64,000 bases of DNA from assembly GCF_001423845.1 (NCBI RefSeq), contig NZ_LMPM01000001.1:1093493-1157492 (forward strand), read 5' to 3'. Below are positions 37,310 through 48,264 of the stretch, piece after piece. Numbering within the stretch: position 1 is the first letter of the stretch; each line of letters starts with the position of its first letter. Source of the stretch: Sphingomonas sp. Leaf357 (lineage in GTDB: Bacteria; Pseudomonadota; Alphaproteobacteria; Sphingomonadales; Sphingomonadaceae). The position numbers were made by a program, and so were the translations under genes. The notes beneath the pieces were generated by a model. It searched no databases. It was not told where the DNA came from and saw only the letters and a list, made by a program, of their open reading frames with translations.

Positions 37310-38491
37310 ATGACCAAGGTACGCGTCGCCGGCGTCGGCATGATCCCGTTCACCAAGCCGGGGCAGAGCGAGGATTGGGACGTGATGGCGGAAAAGGCCG
37401 TCCGGCAGGCGCTGGCCGACGCCGGCGTGACCTACGCTCAGGTGCAGCAGGCCTATGTCGGTTATGTCTATGCCGATTCCACCGCCGGCCAGTCGTCGCT
37501 GTACCGCGTCGGCGTGACCGGGATACCGATCGTCAACGTGAACAACAATTGCTCGACCGGATCGACCGCTCTGTATCTCGCGCGGCAGATGGTGGCGAGC
37601 GGGGCGGCGGACTGCATACTCGCATTGGGGTTCGAACAGATGCTGCCGGGCGCGCTCGGCATGGTGTTTGCCGATCGCAAGCGCACGCTCGACATGGCGC
37701 TGGTGCGGCAGGACGAGTTGCAGGAGAAGGATGATCATTCGCCGTTCGCCGCGCAGCAATTCGGCGGTGCCGGGCTCGATCACCAGGCGCGCTACGGTAC
37801 CAGCGACGAGGCGTTCGGACTGATCAGCGTCAAGGCGCGCCGTCACGCGGCGAACAATCCGTTGGCGCTGTTCCGCACGCCCATCACGCTGGACGAGGTG
37901 ATGGCGTCGAAGCATCTCTACGGCCCGATCACGCGCTTCCAGGCGTGCCCGCCGACCTGCGGTGCGGCGGCGGCGGTGCTGGTGTCGCCAGCGTTCGCGG
38001 CGAAGCACGGGCTCGCCGCATCGGTCGAGATCGTCGCGCAGGCGCTGACCACCGACGTGCCGGGTACGTTCGAAGGGCGCGGCATGATGAGCGTCGTCGG
38101 CTACGACATGGCGAAGGAAGCCGCGCGGCAGGTCTACGAGGCGGCGGGCGTCGGGCCGGACGACGTGCAGGCGGTCGAGCTGCACGACTGCTTCACGCCG
38201 AACGAGCTGATTTCCTACGAGGCGCTGGACCTGTGTGGGGAAGGGCGGGCCGAGGCCTATATCCGCGACGCGCAGAACACGTATGGCGGCAAGCATGTGA
38301 CCAACCCGTCTGGCGGCTTGCTGTCGAAAGGGCATCCGCTGGGGGCGACGGGGCTCGCGCAATGTTACGAACTGACGCACCAGTTGAGGGGGACGGCGGG
38401 GGCGCGACAGGTCGAGGGGATCCGCTACGGCTTGCAGCACAATGTCGGGCTTGGCGGTGCGTGCGTTGTCACCTTGTATGGGCGGGCGTAA
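37310..38491 (+). CDS. Thiolase of the SCP2/lipid-transfer type
   Basis: This 393-residue thiolase has the nucleophilic Cys in NNNCSTGSTAL (near residue 83), HDCFTPNEL, and GGLLSKGHPLGATG with the catalytic His. Keeping both residues separates it from the Ltp2-type retro-aldolases, which lost the Cys. It cleaves 3-oxoacyl-CoA with CoA, probably for branched or ring-bearing chains as in SCPx. The ATG has AGGAGG upstream. The stop overlaps the following MaoC start (TAATG). Confidence 0.9.
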   Translation: MTKVRVAGVGMIPFTKPGQSEDWDVMAEKAVRQALADAGVTYAQVQQAYVGYVYADSTAGQSSLYRVGVTGIPIVNVNNNCSTGSTALYLARQMVASGAADCILALGFEQMLPGALGMVFADRKRTLDMALVRQDELQEKDDHSPFAAQQFGGAGLDHQARYGTSDEAFGLISVKARRHAANNPLALFRTPITLDEVMASKHLYGPITRFQACPPTCGAAAAVLVSPAFAAKHGLAASVEIVAQALTTDVPGTFEGRGMMSVVGYDMAKEAARQVYEAAGVGPDDVQAVELHDCFTPNELISYEALDLCGEGRAEAYIRDAQNTYGGKHVTNPSGGLLSKGHPLGATGLAQCYELTHQLRGTAGARQVEGIRYGLQHNVGLGGACVVTLYGRA

Positions 38492-38952
38492 TGGCGATCG
38501 ATCGCGAGCGCCATGTCGGCACGATCTCTGAACCTCGCGTCGTGCAGGTCGAGGCGGGCTTCCTGAAATTCTTCGCAAAAGCGACCGGAGAAACCGATCC
38601 GGTCTATTTCGACGAGGCGGCGGCGCTTGCTGCGGGCCATCCAGGCTTGCCGATGCCGCCGACCTATCTCTTCTCGCTTGCGCTCTCCGCGCCCTCGAGC
38701 CGTGGCGACGTGTTCGATATCGAGAATGGCATCGGGGTAGAACTGGCCAAGGTGCTGCATGGCGAACAGAGCTTTACGTATCACAAGCCGATCCATGCCG
38801 GCGACCGGCTGACGCTGACCACCACGACCAGCGACATCTATACCAAGAAGGGCGGCACGCTGGAATTCATCGTGCAGGATACCGAAGCGGTGAACGATGC
38901 CGGTGAGACATGCGCCGAGATGCGCATGGTGACGGTGGTGCGGCATGGTTGA
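38491..38952 (+). CDS. MaoC-like protein, N-terminal (non-catalytic) hydratase type
   Basis: This 153-residue hot-dog fold protein is of the FAS1-dehydratase-like group: ATGETDPVYFDEAAALAAGHPGLPMPPTYLF. The hydratase motif normally reads D-x-N-P-x-H; here the His position is Tyr in DPVYFD, so it is probably the structural half of a heteromer. The next gene encodes the half with Asp and His. This two-gene layout is known for heteromeric MaoC hydratases in steroid side-chain degradation. It overlaps the thiolase stop by one base and the next gene by eight. Confidence 0.85.
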   Translation: MAIDRERHVGTISEPRVVQVEAGFLKFFAKATGETDPVYFDEAAALAAGHPGLPMPPTYLFSLALSAPSSRGDVFDIENGIGVELAKVLHGEQSFTYHKPIHAGDRLTLTTTTSDIYTKKGGTLEFIVQDTEAVNDAGETCAEMRMVTVVRHG

Positions 38953-39355
38953 GGGGCAGGACTTGCCCGAGCTCGTCCGAGGCCCGATCACGCGCGCGAC
39001 GCTCGCCTTGTTTGCGGGCGCGAGCCACGATCACGTGCCGTTCCACATCGACAGCGACGTGGCGAAGGGCTTCGGCATGGACGACGTGTTCGCGCACGGG
39101 ATGCTGTCGATGGCCTATCTCGCTCAGGCCCTGAAAAGCTGGGTGCCGCAGGAACGGCTGGAAACGTGGAACGCGCGTTTCACCGCGATCACGCCGTTGG
39201 GCGCGGTGGTGCAGTGCCGGGGGATCGTCGACGAGATCTACGAGCAAGACGGCGAACGCCGTGCGCGGATCAGGATCGGCGCGTGGACGGACACAGGCGT
39301 GCAAACGCTCGACGGCGAAGCCGTCGTGACACTCGAAGGAACGGCACTTGGGTAA
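38945..39355 (+). CDS. MaoC-like enoyl-CoA hydratase (catalytic subunit)
   Basis: This 136-residue hot-dog protein has the motif FAGASHDHVPFHIDSDVAK, supplying the conserved Asp and His, followed by FAHGMLSMAYLAQAL. It adds water to a 2-enoyl-CoA giving the 3-hydroxy ester, probably as a dimer with the preceding MaoC protein. It overlaps that gene by eight bases. The next gene's TTG start lies inside its last codons, so all are made from one message. Confidence 0.87.
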   Translation: MVEGQDLPELVRGPITRATLALFAGASHDHVPFHIDSDVAKGFGMDDVFAHGMLSMAYLAQALKSWVPQERLETWNARFTAITPLGAVVQCRGIVDEIYEQDGERRARIRIGAWTDTGVQTLDGEAVVTLEGTALG

Positions 39356-40175
39356 TCTCACGGGCAAGGTCGCGATCATCTCAGGATCGGGCCGCGGCAT
39401 CGGACGCGCGATCGCGCTCAAGCTGGCATCGGAAGGGGCGTCGATCGTCGTCAACGATCTAGACGAAGATCCCGCCAAAGAGACGGTGGCAACGATCGAA
39501 GCGGCGGGGGGCAAGGCGGTCGCGTGCGTCGGCAACGTTACCGCCGAGGACTTCGGCGAGCGCTTCGTGAAGACCGCGATCGATACTTTCGACGGGCTGG
39601 ACATCATCATCAACAATGCCGGCTACACGCGTGACGGTGTGATCCAGAAGCAGACCGACGAACAGTTCCAGGCGATGATCGACGTGCATGTCACCGCGCC
39701 GTTCCGCATCCTGCGCGCTGCGGCCGAGCCGATCCGACTGATGGCCAAGCAAGAAGCGGCCGAAGGTCGCGAGGTGATCCGCAAGGTCGTCAACATCTCC
39801 TCGATGGCAGGCACGAACGGCAATCCGGGACAGGTGAACTATTCGTCCGCCAAGGCGGCTTTGGTCGGCATGACCAAGACGATGTCGAAGGAATGGGGCC
39901 GGTTCAAGGTGTGCGTGAATTGCGTTGCCTTCGGCTTCATCGAAACCCGGCTGACCAAGGCGAACGATGACCCCGAGACGCGGATCGAGATCGAGGGGAG
40001 GACGATCCAGACCGGTGTACCGGCGCAAGCACTCGATACGTTCAAGTCCATGATCCCGCTTGGCCGCGCCGGGACCGCGGAGGAAGCGGCGGGCAGCGTG
40101 TACCTTCTGTGCCAGCCGGAGAGCGATTACATCAGCGGGCAGGTGCTGCTCGTGGGCGGCGGGATCAGCTTCTGA
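39348..40175 (+). CDS. SDR-family 3-hydroxyacyl-CoA dehydrogenase (MFE2/HSD17B4-like)
   Basis: The product is a 275-residue short-chain dehydrogenase with SGSGRGIGRAIALKL, NNAGYTRDGVIQKQTDEQF, catalytic Ser in VNISSMAG, NYSSAKAALVGMTK, and the end SDYISGQVLLVGGG. The NAGxxRD segment resembles the dehydrogenase part of multifunctional enzyme 2 (peroxisomal type). It oxidises the 3-hydroxyacyl-CoA to the 3-oxo ester for the thiolase. The TTG start at 39348 has GAAGGAAC upstream and overlaps the MaoC stop. It is the last gene of the operon. Confidence 0.88.
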   Translation: MGNLTGKVAIISGSGRGIGRAIALKLASEGASIVVNDLDEDPAKETVATIEAAGGKAVACVGNVTAEDFGERFVKTAIDTFDGLDIIINNAGYTRDGVIQKQTDEQFQAMIDVHVTAPFRILRAAAEPIRLMAKQEAAEGREVIRKVVNISSMAGTNGNPGQVNYSSAKAALVGMTKTMSKEWGRFKVCVNCVAFGFIETRLTKANDDPETRIEIEGRTIQTGVPAQALDTFKSMIPLGRAGTAEEAAGSVYLLCQPESDYISGQVLLVGGGISF

Positions 40176-40321
40176 CACACGGCTCCGCGCGATGGCATGG
40201 CAGCGGTGCGTTCCCGTCGATTTGACCGACAGCAAAGGAAAGACCCTCACGCGCCCGGTTTCGCGGCATTGGACGCTCGGAAACATGCCGATATAAGGTG
40301 CGGATACCGACGGAGAGTGAG

Positions 40322-40738
40322 ATGCAGCGTACCGCAATCTTCCTGGCCAGCATCATATTCGGGGGCGCCACGGCTGCTCAAGTGGTCGAGCCGGTCGCCC
40401 CAGTGCCGAGATTTGGCCCGGGCGCTCATGTGAACGCGCCGACGCCGGCTGGATCCTCTCCGGACGCTCGGCGAGCACGGCTCGGCCGCCCCGGGCCGCG
40501 TGGTACGATGATGCCGTCGGGGCAGGTGGGCCCGGCGTGCATGACGCCGCTGTGGAAGGCCGGCTTCCGCACCAACCATGTCCAGTGTCCGCGATATTTG
40601 CCGACCCGGCCCGGTGCGACGCAGCAATGCACCGCGAGCGATCCGGCGGGGAGGGTGCGCAGCTTGACCGTGACGTTCCTCGACTGGGACGCGTCGACCG
40701 GTCGTGGCGCGATCGATTGTCGATTGAACCGACGCTGA
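40322..40738 (+). CDS. Secreted hypothetical protein
   Basis: This 138-residue protein starts at the ATG at 40322, with GGAGAG upstream. A signal peptide is evident (RTAIFLASIIFGGATAAQV). The mature part has a proline/arginine-rich stretch, then two Cys-containing segments (GPACMTPLWK, VQCPRYLP, QQCTASD and IDCRLNRR) that could form two disulfides. I do not recognise the family. It is probably periplasmic. It stands 147 bases after cluster C and is likely separate from it. Confidence 0.7.
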   Translation: MQRTAIFLASIIFGGATAAQVVEPVAPVPRFGPGAHVNAPTPAGSSPDARRARLGRPGPRGTMMPSGQVGPACMTPLWKAGFRTNHVQCPRYLPTRPGATQQCTASDPAGRVRSLTVTFLDWDASTGRGAIDCRLNRR

Positions 40739-40775
40739 TCACGTCTCCGGTTGTGTCCAGACGATGGAGAGTGAC

Positions 40776-41366
40776 ATGATGGCCTTACGGTATGCGATCG
40801 TTTCGGGGATTTTGCTCGCTACACTCGTTCCGGCATCGGCCGCCGATCGACGCGAGGCCAGATCGCCCGATGGTCGTCTTAGGGCATGGGTCAAACCGGT
40901 CGAAGGCCCGGCGGGCGCGAGCGGCGAACCAGCGACCGCGCTCTGGTTGACCGACACGGTAACGGGCGTCAGCCGGCAAGTGTTTCGTGGGAGCGGTTCC
41001 GCGGATCCGAAGCGCAACCGCGCAAGTCTGGCGAATCCGGACTTTTCTCTCGATGGCGGCTATGTCTATGTCGAGGCCGACGCCTATGTGACCTCGCCGG
41101 CGATCCATCAGATAGACGTTCGGACCGGAACTGCGCGGTATGTCACCGACGGTGGCCTGTACGGCGTGTTGCGCAACGGGTCGTGGCGCGGATATCTCGT
41201 GGTCCAGCAACATCGCTATCGCCGCGACGGCGCGGGTTCCTATGACCCCTATGTCGTGGTCCGACCCGATGGCAGTCAGGTCGCCGTTGTGCCCGGCACC
41301 ACCGGGCTGGATCCCGATCGTCCGCTGGCGACATGGCTGCGCGCGAAGGGATGGACCGCGTCATAG
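40776..41366 (+). CDS. Secreted hypothetical protein with TolB-like beta repeats
   Basis: The product has about 196 residues, with a signal peptide (ALRYAIVSGILLATLVPASAAD). The mature part includes SPDGRLRAWVKP, SLDGGYVYVEADAYVTS and HQIDVRTGTARYVTDG, which look like beta-propeller repeat strands as in TolB or WD40-like PD40 proteins. It probably lies in the periplasm. The start could also be the ATG at 40764, which would add four residues. No partner gene is evident and the function is unknown. Confidence 0.65.
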   Translation: MMALRYAIVSGILLATLVPASAADRREARSPDGRLRAWVKPVEGPAGASGEPATALWLTDTVTGVSRQVFRGSGSADPKRNRASLANPDFSLDGGYVYVEADAYVTSPAIHQIDVRTGTARYVTDGGLYGVLRNGSWRGYLVVQQHRYRRDGAGSYDPYVVVRPDGSQVAVVPGTTGLDPDRPLATWLRAKGWTAS

Positions 41367-41431
41367 CGTCGATCGCAAAGGCCGCATCGGCCCCCCGTCG
41401 CGCTTGACGTGAGCCACAGCAGGATCGTTCG

Positions 41432-41884
41432 ATGGTAAATTCTGGGCATAATCGGTGGCACGCGGCGATCGGGGTGGCGGCGGCCGCACTGTTTGCCGCA
41501 TCGCTGGTGCTGCCGGTTGCGACCGCACGGCAAACCCAGGGCCTCACCACGATCATGGGCTACGAGCTATTGTACATGGGTCCATTCGGCATGCTCGATG
41601 GACAATTCGGATGGCTTGCGACGCCGTGTTTGATATTCGCGATCGTGACCGCGCTCTCGAGGCGAAGTTCCTCCGGTCCGCGAGTAAAGGCCTTCGTCCT
41701 GATCATCATGCTCCTGGCACTGGCGGACGCAGTCGCGTGGCATGATTATCCGAATGATGGCGGCCCCGGACCGCTTATCGCGCACGGCAACGGGTTCTTC
41801 GCGTGGACGGCCGCGGTCGTGCTCGGCGCGCTCGGCCTGATCGTTGCCATACGTGAAGCAGGACCGCTTCGAGGTGGACGGTGA
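41432..41884 (+). CDS. Hypothetical integral membrane protein
   Basis: This 150-residue protein has four hydrophobic segments: AAIGVAAAALFAASLVLPV, a middle WLATPCLIFAIVTAL, AFVLIIMLLALADAVAW, and FFAWTAAVVLGALGLIVAI. I do not recognise a family. It is probably an inner-membrane protein. About 270 bases follow before the next gene; frames there are rich in Arg and His, as expected of chance translation. Confidence 0.6.
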   Translation: MVNSGHNRWHAAIGVAAAALFAASLVLPVATARQTQGLTTIMGYELLYMGPFGMLDGQFGWLATPCLIFAIVTALSRRSSSGPRVKAFVLIIMLLALADAVAWHDYPNDGGPGPLIAHGNGFFAWTAAVVLGALGLIVAIREAGPLRGGR

Positions 41885-42152
41885 ACCTTTGTCTGTCCGA
41901 CTGCGTATCGGAAAACCACGCGACCGATCGGCGCTCCGCACGGCTCGCGACGAGCGCGATGCTCGTATATCGGCCGCCAAGGAAACCCGGCGGCCCCGTG
42001 GCACGAGCACTCCGACAGAACGAAGCACGCGCCGATCGGTCGCGGCACCGGCTTCCGCATCATCGTACCGCTGATCGGACCAATGCAACCGTTCACGCGC
42101 CCGATCTTGCTGGATTTAATGCGATTTAAGACCTCGCAGATGGAGATACATC

Positions 42153-43256
42153 ATGTTGTTGCCGCTCGTCCTCGCGTTGATCGCGCCAGTCTCGACGCCA
42201 GCGGAGTTGGCCAAACCGAGAAATCGGGCCGAAGCGACCGCCGTTATCCGCGATCTGCGCCGCATCGTTACGCCGAACGGCATCGAGCGCGCGGAACGGG
42301 TGCGCATCGGCGGCATCGACCAATACGTAAATATCCGCGGAACCGACCGGCGAAATCCGGTTCTCCTCATCCTGCACGGGGGCCCCGGCTTTCCCGAAAC
42401 CCCCCTCGCATGGTGGAACACTAGAACGCTGGAAGAATATTTCACGATCGTGGAATGGGACCAACGAGGATCCGGCAAGACCTACCTCATGAACGATCCC
42501 GATGCTGTTGCGGCGACTATGAAGCCGGAACGCTTCGTTTCGGATGCCGAAGAATTGGTGGGTTGGCTGCGCAAGGATCTGCACAAGCAGAAGGTATTCG
42601 TTCTCGGCCATTCTTGGGGCAGCTATGTCGGGTTGGAGCTCGCTCGTCGACGTCCCGAATGGCTTCATGCCTATATCGGTACCGGTCAAGCGACCAACTC
42701 GCCGGAGAGCGAAAGGCGCGGCTTCGCGGCCACACTCGCGGCGGCCAAGGCTGCGCGGAACGAGACGGCGATAACGGAACTCGAGACGATCATCCCGTAT
42801 GCCTCGCCGGGTGCGGTGATCCCGCTCAAGGATATCGCCTTGGAAAGGAAATGGTCTGACTTTTTCGGTGGCGCAATGGCGTTCCGCAACGGACAGAGCG
42901 ACGGGATCGCGGCACGCTTGTCGCCGGATTATACCGACGAAGAGGCCATGCGGGTCTATGACGGCAACGATTTCTCTCAAAAGTATTTGTTCAGCTCTAT
43001 CGTAAGTCTGAACCTCAGCACGCTCACCGAACTCAAATGCCCTCTGATCCTGTTCGAGGGGCGCTACGATCGCACGGTCAATTCGGCACTCGCCCACGAA
43101 TGGTTCGAACGCGTTCGCGCGCCGAGCAAACAATTCGTTTGGTTCGAAAACTCGGCGCATGAGGTCATGAGCGAAGAGCCTGGCAAGGTTTTGGTCTCCC
43201 TCCTCCGGTACGCCCGCCCGATCGCGGAACGCGCGGGCGACGGTCCGCCGAGCTAG
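42153..43256 (+). CDS. Alpha/beta hydrolase, proline iminopeptidase-like (S33)
   Basis: The product has 367 residues with a short secretion-like hydrophobic start (LLPLVLALIAPVS). It has the S33 motif LHGGPGFPE, WDQRGSGKTY, the nucleophile elbow GHSWGS, Asp in FEGRYDRTV and His in ENSAHEV. It hydrolyses peptide N-termini or esters; the substrate is not evident. The N-terminus suggests export to the periplasm. It stands as a single gene with the cupin-like gene 50 bases downstream. Confidence 0.85.
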   Translation: MLLPLVLALIAPVSTPAELAKPRNRAEATAVIRDLRRIVTPNGIERAERVRIGGIDQYVNIRGTDRRNPVLLILHGGPGFPETPLAWWNTRTLEEYFTIVEWDQRGSGKTYLMNDPDAVAATMKPERFVSDAEELVGWLRKDLHKQKVFVLGHSWGSYVGLELARRRPEWLHAYIGTGQATNSPESERRGFAATLAAAKAARNETAITELETIIPYASPGAVIPLKDIALERKWSDFFGGAMAFRNGQSDGIAARLSPDYTDEEAMRVYDGNDFSQKYLFSSIVSLNLSTLTELKCPLILFEGRYDRTVNSALAHEWFERVRAPSKQFVWFENSAHEVMSEEPGKVLVSLLRYARPIAERAGDGPPS

Positions 43257-43305
43257 CGTCCACTATCGGATCGGTGATAGTCTGAGCCGGTAATTGGGGG
43301 ATGCG

Positions 43306-43698
43306 ATGTTCGGTATAGTGTTTTTGGCTCTTCAGGCTGCGCCTGCGAGTTTCGATGCCGTGGTCGCTGCGCCGAACAGTCATCGCGTTCTTCTGGAAGA
43401 CGAACAGATCCGCGTCTTGCGGGTTGAGGTGCCGCCCGGCGTGACCGAACCCGTTCACGATCACCGCTGGCCGAGTGTGATGTATTTCGAACGGCCTCAG
43501 CCGATCACCTACATCACCTACACGCTGATCGACGGAAAGCCGGTCGAAACGGAGCGCTTCGATGCGCCTGCCTTCACGACGTCTCAGACCGTGAGAGGCG
43601 AGCCTGAAGGGTTGCATGCCGTCACGAACCGTGGACAGGCGCCGTTCGTCGCGATCCGGATCGAGTTCAAGAGCGGTCCCGTGTCCAAGATCAAATAG
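43306..43698 (+). CDS. Cupin-like protein
   Basis: This is a 130-residue protein. HRVLLEDEQIRVLRVEVPPG and EPVHDHRWPSVMYFER resemble a cupin barrel with one conserved His pair (HDH); a second histidine motif is not clear. It could bind a metal or small ligand; no activity is assigned. The ATG at 43306 has GGGGGA just upstream; a TTG at 43294 is also in frame. The N-terminus (GIVFLALQAAP) is hydrophobic and may be a signal peptide. Confidence 0.6.
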   Translation: MFGIVFLALQAAPASFDAVVAAPNSHRVLLEDEQIRVLRVEVPPGVTEPVHDHRWPSVMYFERPQPITYITYTLIDGKPVETERFDAPAFTTSQTVRGEPEGLHAVTNRGQAPFVAIRIEFKSGPVSKIK

Positions 43699-43819
43699 CG
43701 CAGTTCCGTTTCGCGGGATGCCTGGCGGCTCATCGGCTCCCTGCGCGCCAGGCGAAGACGAACTGCGGAAACCTTACGCCGCGCCCAATGGTTCTTCGCC
43801 AGCCAAATGCGAGACGTAT

Positions 43820-44809
43820 ATGCGCCTGATAGCGATCGAAGAACATATCCTGCCGCTCCACGTCCGCGAGGCGTGGGCTTCCGCGCCGCCGCCGCACGAC
43901 CCGGTATCCGCCATCGCGGACGGGGGCGAGACGGGCGAGCGCCTGGCCGATCTCGGTGAACATCGTCTGGCGTTGATGGACGAGCAGGGCGTCGACGTGC
44001 AGGTGCTTTCGCTGACCACGCCCGGCCTCCACAATCTGGAACCCCGCTCGGCGGTGGAAGAGGCGCGTCGCGTCAACGATCTCATCGCGGATGCGTGCAA
44101 TCGTCATCCGACCCGGTTCCAAGGGTTTGCGGCCGTGCCGACGGCTGATCCGGACGCGGCCCCGCGCGAGTTGGAGCGCGCCGTGCGCGAACTCGGCCTC
44201 AAAGGTGCGTTGGTGTGCGGGCGGACACGCGAGCGGCATCTCGACCATCCTGCCCTCCAGCCCATGCTGGCAAAGGCGGCGGAGCTGGGCGTTCCACTCT
44301 TCATCCATCCGCAGACACCGTCGCCGGAGGTTCGCCAGGCCAATTATTCCGGGATCGGTGCGCAGGCGGACCTCGCCCTCGCCGCCTTCGGCCTGGGTTG
44401 GCATTACGAGGCGGGATTGGAATGGGTTCGTCTGGCGGCGGCGGGCGTCTTCGATGAACTGCCCGGACTCCAGATCATTCTTGGCCATTGGGGCGAGGTG
44501 GTGTTGTTCTACCTCGAACGGACGGAGGCCGTTCTGAATCGGGCATTGAAGCTCGATCGATCGCTCGGCGATTACGCGCGTCGCAATCTCTATGTAACGG
44601 GCAGCGGCATGTGGAGCGAACCCTACCTCAAGCGGTGCCTGGAGATCGTCGGGCCGGATCGCCTGCTCTTCTCGACCGATTTCCCCTACCAATATCGTCC
44701 CGGCCGCGAACCCCGGCGATTTCTCGAGACGGTCGATCTCGATGATGCGGCGCGGCGTGGTCTCGCCTTTGCCAACTGGGAACGACTGATCGGCGCGGCG
44801 GCCGACTAG
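43820..44809 (+). CDS. Amidohydrolase 2 family (resorcylate/ACMS decarboxylase-like)
   Basis: The product has 329 residues with the metal-binding N-terminal IAIEEH (ExH type), His in FIHPQTPSPE, GHWGE and Asp in FSTDFPYQY, the layout of zinc- or manganese-dependent non-oxidative decarboxylases such as gamma-resorcylate decarboxylase. It may decarboxylate an aromatic acid. The ATG at 43820 is chosen because the conserved fold begins there; the frame is open from 43616 without an RBS. The stop overlaps the convergent oxyR gene end by four bases. Confidence 0.85.
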   Translation: MRLIAIEEHILPLHVREAWASAPPPHDPVSAIADGGETGERLADLGEHRLALMDEQGVDVQVLSLTTPGLHNLEPRSAVEEARRVNDLIADACNRHPTRFQGFAAVPTADPDAAPRELERAVRELGLKGALVCGRTRERHLDHPALQPMLAKAAELGVPLFIHPQTPSPEVRQANYSGIGAQADLALAAFGLGWHYEAGLEWVRLAAAGVFDELPGLQIILGHWGEVVLFYLERTEAVLNRALKLDRSLGDYARRNLYVTGSGMWSEPYLKRCLEIVGPDRLLFSTDFPYQYRPGREPRRFLETVDLDDAARRGLAFANWERLIGAAAD

Positions 44810-45699
44810 GCACCCACCGCGCGTCGGATCGTCTCGCCGAGCAGCCTGAAATCGCTCGTACGCGGATGGCCGCTACGCCAAACCAGCGCGATCGTGCGCG
44901 TCGCGTGAAGGCTCTGTGCCGGCCGCGTCTCGACCGACGTGCCATCGAGGATGCCGGCGTCGATCGCCATCTGCGGAAGCAGCGTATAGCCGAGACCCGC
45001 ATCGACCAGTTGAACGAGCGTGTGCAGCGTGGCGGCGACCAGCCGGCTGTCGGCCTCCGCGGCCGCACGGTTGCAAACCGCGAGAGCATGCGCTTTGAGG
45101 CAGTGTCCGTCTCCGAGCAGAAGCAGTCGGTCGTTGTCGGCGTCGCATAACGGAGACGCCATCTCGTCCCGTCCCTTGGCGGCGACGAGGATCAGGCGGT
45201 CGACCAGGATGTCCATGCTCTCGACGTCGCCGCACTCCACCGGCAGGGCGAGCAGCACGCAATCGATCGTGCTGCGTTCCATCGCCTCGCAGGCGACGCT
45301 CGTCACCATCTCACGCACGTACAATTGCAGCCGTGGCCAGTCGCGTTCGAGGCTTGGCAGGATGCTCGACAGCAAAAACGGCGCGACGGTCGGGATCACC
45401 GCCATCCGTAGCGGACCTACCAGCGGCTCATGGGGGCGTTGGGCCGCGGCAAACAGATCCTCCGCCGCGCGCACGGTTTGCCCGGCGCGCACCACGATCT
45501 CCTCCCCGATCGGGGTGAACCGGACATGGCGTTTGGAACGCTCGACCAGGCGCGTGCCCAAGAGCCGCTCGAGTTCGGCGATGCCCACCGATAACGTGGA
45601 TTGCGAGACGAAGCAGGCGGTGGCCGCATTCCCGAAATGGCCATGCTCATGGAGAGCGATCAGATAGGACAATTGCCTGAGCGACGGGATTGGATTCAT
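44806..45699 (-). CDS. oxyR: OxyR, hydrogen peroxide-sensing LysR regulator
   Basis: The product is a 297-residue LysR protein with an N-terminal winged helix (SLRQLSYLIALHEHGHFGNAA, VSQSTLSVGIAELE). The redox cysteines C200 and C209 sit in GDGHCLKAHALAVC, matching C199 and C208 of E. coli OxyR. Oxidation by H2O2 forms a disulfide and changes DNA binding. It is divergent from katG, its classic target, with 93 bases between the two starts. I chose the ATG at 45699; the frame is open to 45729, but there is no reason for the extension. Confidence 0.92.
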   Translation of the reverse strand: MNPIPSLRQLSYLIALHEHGHFGNAATACFVSQSTLSVGIAELERLLGTRLVERSKRHVRFTPIGEEIVVRAGQTVRAAEDLFAAAQRPHEPLVGPLRMAVIPTVAPFLLSSILPSLERDWPRLQLYVREMVTSVACEAMERSTIDCVLLALPVECGDVESMDILVDRLILVAAKGRDEMASPLCDADNDRLLLLGDGHCLKAHALAVCNRAAAEADSRLVAATLHTLVQLVDAGLGYTLLPQMAIDAGILDGTSVETRPAQSLHATRTIALVWRSGHPRTSDFRLLGETIRRAVGA

Positions 45700-45701
45700 C
45701 G

Positions 45702-45730
45702 ATTGAACCGATAGCAGAAATTGTTTCAAT
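45702..45730. promoter_or_regulatory. Likely OxyR operator between oxyR and katG
   Basis: ATTGAA (45702-45707) and TTCAAT (45725-45730) form an inverted repeat around an AT-rich centre that includes ATAG at 45711. The spacing is close to an OxyR half-site pair and the location between the divergent genes fits. The match to the full OxyR consensus is partial. Confidence 0.4.
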
Positions 45731-45741
45731 TCATTAGATAA

Positions 45742-48021
<2,280 letters not shown>

Positions 48022-48042
48022 TCGCAATGTGAACGGGAAAAG

Positions 48043-48074
48043 AAGGCGGTCGCGAAAGCGATCGCCTTTTTTTT
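48043..48074 (+). terminator. Rho-independent terminator after katG
   Basis: AAGGCGGTCGC (48043-48053) pairs with GCGATCGCCTT (48058-48068) apart from one G-T wobble, with a GAAA loop and a run of eight T ending at 48074. It lies 22 bases after the katG stop. Confidence 0.88.
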
Positions 48075-48264
48075 GGGCCGTCGGGCACCCTGGATGCGGG
48101 CCGCGCGCCTTCGGCAGCAAGCTCCGTGAGCCGAACCGAGGCCGAGGCGCCGGGCACGGCCGTCGAGGCGAGGCGGGTGCCGACATTCTCGTTCGATCCG
48201 AAATTGCCCCCGGGCAGGATTTTCGTGCAAAGCGTCCGCCGTATGCGCTTGACGAGAGGTAGCG

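Noticed and set aside
41881..42129. 82-codon frame overlapping the membrane protein stop (GTGA)
   Set aside because: The coupling looks attractive, but the product is rich in Arg, His and Ala without any pattern. A second overlapping frame is similar. It is most likely chance.
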